Shown: positions 62,449 through 64,000 of the stretch, in pieces | Numbering within the stretch: position 1 is the first letter of the stretch | Layout of the letters: every line of letters starts with the position of its first letter | The notes under the pieces: model-generated | What the model was told of the DNA's origin: nothing | Databases searched by the model: none | The model's input: the letters and a program-made list of their open reading frames with translations, nothing else | Position numbers and translations under genes: made by a program | Assembly: GCA_949775045.1 (NCBI GenBank) | Contig: OX459105.1 | Location: forward strand, 507,638 to 571,637 | Length of the DNA stretch: 64,000 bases | From: Metridium senile | Taxonomy: Eukaryota; Cnidaria; Anthozoa; Actiniaria; Metridiidae | Direction: 5' to 3'

Positions 62449-63945
62449 CTTAAAGCCACACGGAAAGATCAGAAGAGAAGTTGAAAAAAGGATGCGAGGC
62501 CGGTCACTGGGAATCAGCGAACTCGCAACCTCTCGCACAGAACGCCGCGCACTAACCAACTGTGCTATCCTTGCTTCTTTGTGACATTTCGTTTAGTGCT
62601 TGTGTCTTAACTATTTACATATCTCTCTCTTTGCCTATGAATCAACGATCAATTTTTCATCATCGTATCAGGAAGCATAGAAGAATCCCAATGGATGACA
62701 GACCTTAAGCCTTTATTGGCGAATAAAGAAGATGTGAATATCATCACTGTGGAATGGAAAGAAGGAGCCGCAGAATTCTACACGATATCAGTAGCAAATA
62801 CTCGATTAGTGGGAGCACAGGTAACAGTTGGTGATCATGATGATAGTGATGATGATGGTGGTGGTCATAATGATGGCGATGATGATGATGATGGTGGTGA
62901 TGATGATAGTGATGATGATGGTGATGATGATGGTGATGATGATGATGTGATGGTGGTGATCATGATAGTGATGATGATGATGGTGGTAATAATGATGATG
63001 ATGATGGTCCTAATGATAGTGATGATGGTACTGATATATAATGATGAAGGTGATAATGATGGTGATGATGATAATGCATGATTGTGATAATGATGATGGT
63101 GATGATGATAATGATGATGATAGTGATAATGATGGTGACGAAGATAATGATGGTTGGTGATGATGATGATGATATGATAATGATGGAAGTGATAATGAAG
63201 ATAATGGTGATGACAATGATAAAACTGGTCAGTTTTGTTCTGCTATTTCTAATTTAGATTGAAGTGTTAATCAAGTTTATCAACGACCAAACCGGCAACA
63301 ATCCCTCGTCTTTCCACGTGATCGGATTTAGTCTTGGTGCTCAAATAGCTGGTTACACAGGCAGAAGACTACAGGCAGTGAAGATAGGAAGAATAACAGG
63401 TATGGAATCATAGTCATTATCATTACCACCACCATCATTACCATGATCACCATCGTTAACATAACCATCATAGCGCATCATCGTTAGCATTACAATATCA
63501 TAATCATCGTTGCCATCGTCATAGTTATCATCACCATCATTGCTAGTCATCATTGCTATCATCATCGTTATAATCATCATTGCTATCATCATTGCTATCA
63601 CCATTGTTATCATCGTTATCAATACCATCATCATTGCTATCATCATCGTCATCATTACCATCATCATTGCTATCATCATCGTTGTCATCGTTATCATTAC
63701 CTTCATCTTCATCATATCATCATCATTAACTGATCATCAGCTTATCATGATAAATAAATTACTGATAGGTCTTGATCCCGCTGGTCCCTACTACAGCGGT
63801 ATGCACACGGACGTGAGACTGGACTCTAGTGACGCAGCCTTTGTTGACGTCATTCATACTGATAGCGGTGTAGCGGGAGTCACGACCAGAAGCGGCCACA
63901 TTGATTTCTACCCCAATAGTGGCAAAAACCAGCGAGGATGTAAAT
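60360..63945 (+). CDS. Secreted pancreatic-type triacylglycerol lipase (5' part)
   Basis: Lipase of the pancreatic/lipoprotein lipase superfamily, expected to hydrolyse acylglycerol or phospholipid esters outside the cell. Exons 60360-60411, 61403-61630, 62672-62820, 63258-63399 and 63769-63945; phases 1,1,0,1,1 agree, giving 249 residues before the window ends inside the next intron. Signal peptide MVFYLLWGILALISANA is encoded by exon 1. Mature start AAQVCYGKYGCF has the family's N-terminal Cys pair (C23, C29). VVIIHGWT is the oxyanion strand, nucleophile S168 lies in GFSLGAQ, and the acid D193 lies in GLDPAGP. The active-site His and any C-terminal PLAT domain are beyond the window. GFSLG in place of GHSLG is seen in some invertebrate members (family knowledge). 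Pancreatic lipase versus phospholipase A1-like activity cannot be decided, since lid and His are missing. Intron 1 carries a 95-bp satellite; intron 2 carries a tRNA-derived SINE. Confidence 0.9.
60436..60720. repeat. 95-bp satellite array 2, lipase intron 1
   Basis: Three copies starting 25 bp after the exon 1 donor, same orientation as array 1. Confidence 0.95.
60683..60839. repeat. Perfect hairpin terminating 95-bp array 2
   Basis: Arms of about 68 bp: ATAGGTAATAGAATGAAATT ... TTACTGACGTTTCGA then a ~20-bp centre and the reverse complement ending TTCATTCTATTACCTAT. The last half-unit of the satellite forms the outer part of the arm, so the hairpin is structurally part of the repeat element. 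Confidence 0.9.
60840..61400. other. AT-rich remainder of lipase intron 1
   Basis: No feature recognised up to the exon 2 acceptor (TTTTTCTCAG). Confidence 0.5.
61631..62339. other. Lipase intron 2, 5' part
   Basis: A partly inverted pair (AACAGTTCCAAAATGGCG near 61732 and CGCCATCTTGGAACTGTT near 61929) suggests a degraded foldback element of about 350 bp at 61650-61990. Confidence 0.45.
62340..62580 (-). mobile_element. tRNA-derived SINE
   Basis: On the minus strand a tRNA-like head starts near 62574: GCAAGGATAGCACAGTTGGT carries the A box (TAGCACAGTTGG), with a degenerate B box (GAGTTCGCTGATTCCC) about 35 bp further and an acceptor-like GACCGGC. A non-tRNA body (ACTTCTCTTCTGATCTTTCC ... 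GGCTGAAGAGACTCCCGAAG) follows to about 62340. It would not fold as a functional tRNA. Confidence 0.6.
62824..63225. repeat. (GAT)n microsatellite, lipase intron 3
   Basis: GAT/GGT trinucleotides fill nearly the whole intron from the exon 3 donor; Asp-rich and Met-rich frames are artefacts. Confidence 0.95.
63412..63735. repeat. (ATC)n microsatellite, lipase intron 4
   Basis: ATC/GTC trinucleotides with a repeating CATCATTGCTATCATCATCG pattern; the opposite strand phase to intron 3. Confidence 0.95.
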
Positions 63946-64000
63946 GTAAGATATATAACATTCTTCCATCTATTTATTCCCGTATTCATTATTTCCTAAT

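Noticed and set aside
62500..62574. Functional tRNA gene
   Set aside because: A box is good but the B box and acceptor stem are degenerate and a SINE body follows.

Overview
The window is eukaryotic nuclear DNA from an early-branching animal. It is AT-rich and intron-rich, with GT-AG introns, and full of tandem repeats, foldback/MITE elements and a non-LTR retrotransposon. Gene content (REXO1, PIGQ, CTH, a CYB5RL-type reductase, a rhodopsin-class GPCR, a pancreatic-type lipase) is animal. Repeat style and protein divergence suggest a cnidarian, probably an anthozoan; that assignment is inference, not demonstrated. All spliced models were built by hand from splice sites, reading-frame phase and remembered family similarity, and none has been checked against RNA.

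Layout. 1-2276 (-): first four coding exons of cystathionine gamma-lyase (CTH); the rest lies before the window. 2277-2612: divergent promoter shared with PIGQ. 2613-5797 (+): complete three-exon PIGQ (GPI-anchor synthesis). 5798-7217: MITE cluster between convergent genes, including one nested insertion with a 9-bp target-site duplication. 7218-18595 (-): complete 14-exon REXO1-type RNA exonuclease, 1125 aa, introns full of micro- and minisatellites. 18596-19197: second divergent promoter. 19198-35389 (+): small three-exon gene (162 aa) whose C-terminus resembles the PC4 single-stranded-DNA-binding domain. Its 14.9-kb second intron carries two related 84/85-bp satellites, a chain of large foldback elements and an antisense L2/CR1-like retrotransposon flanked on both sides by (ACAG)n. 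35390-40056: repeat-rich intergenic DNA. 40057-41079 (-): intronless class A GPCR. 41080-46307: AT-rich intergenic DNA with two arrays of a dispersed 66-bp minisatellite. 46308-48466 (+): complete five-exon NADH-cytochrome b5 reductase-like gene (312 aa). 48467-60359: mostly satellite arrays (96, ~72, 51, 19 and 95 bp), a possible 64-aa membrane microprotein, several MITEs and a solo-LTR-like insertion. 60360 to the right edge (+): five exons of a secreted pancreatic-type lipase, whose 3' part with the catalytic His is outside the window.

The genes do not form one pathway: they cover transsulfuration, GPI-anchor synthesis, RNA 3'-end processing, neuropeptide-type signalling, redox and lipid hydrolysis. 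Two divergent pairs (CTH/PIGQ and REXO1/PC4-like) may share promoters. I found no prokaryote-like system, CRISPR array or operon. The most unusual material is the repeat biology: a microsatellite-associated retrotransposon, minisatellite families dispersed to several loci, satellites ending in hairpins, and nested insertions whose removal restores the older sequence.
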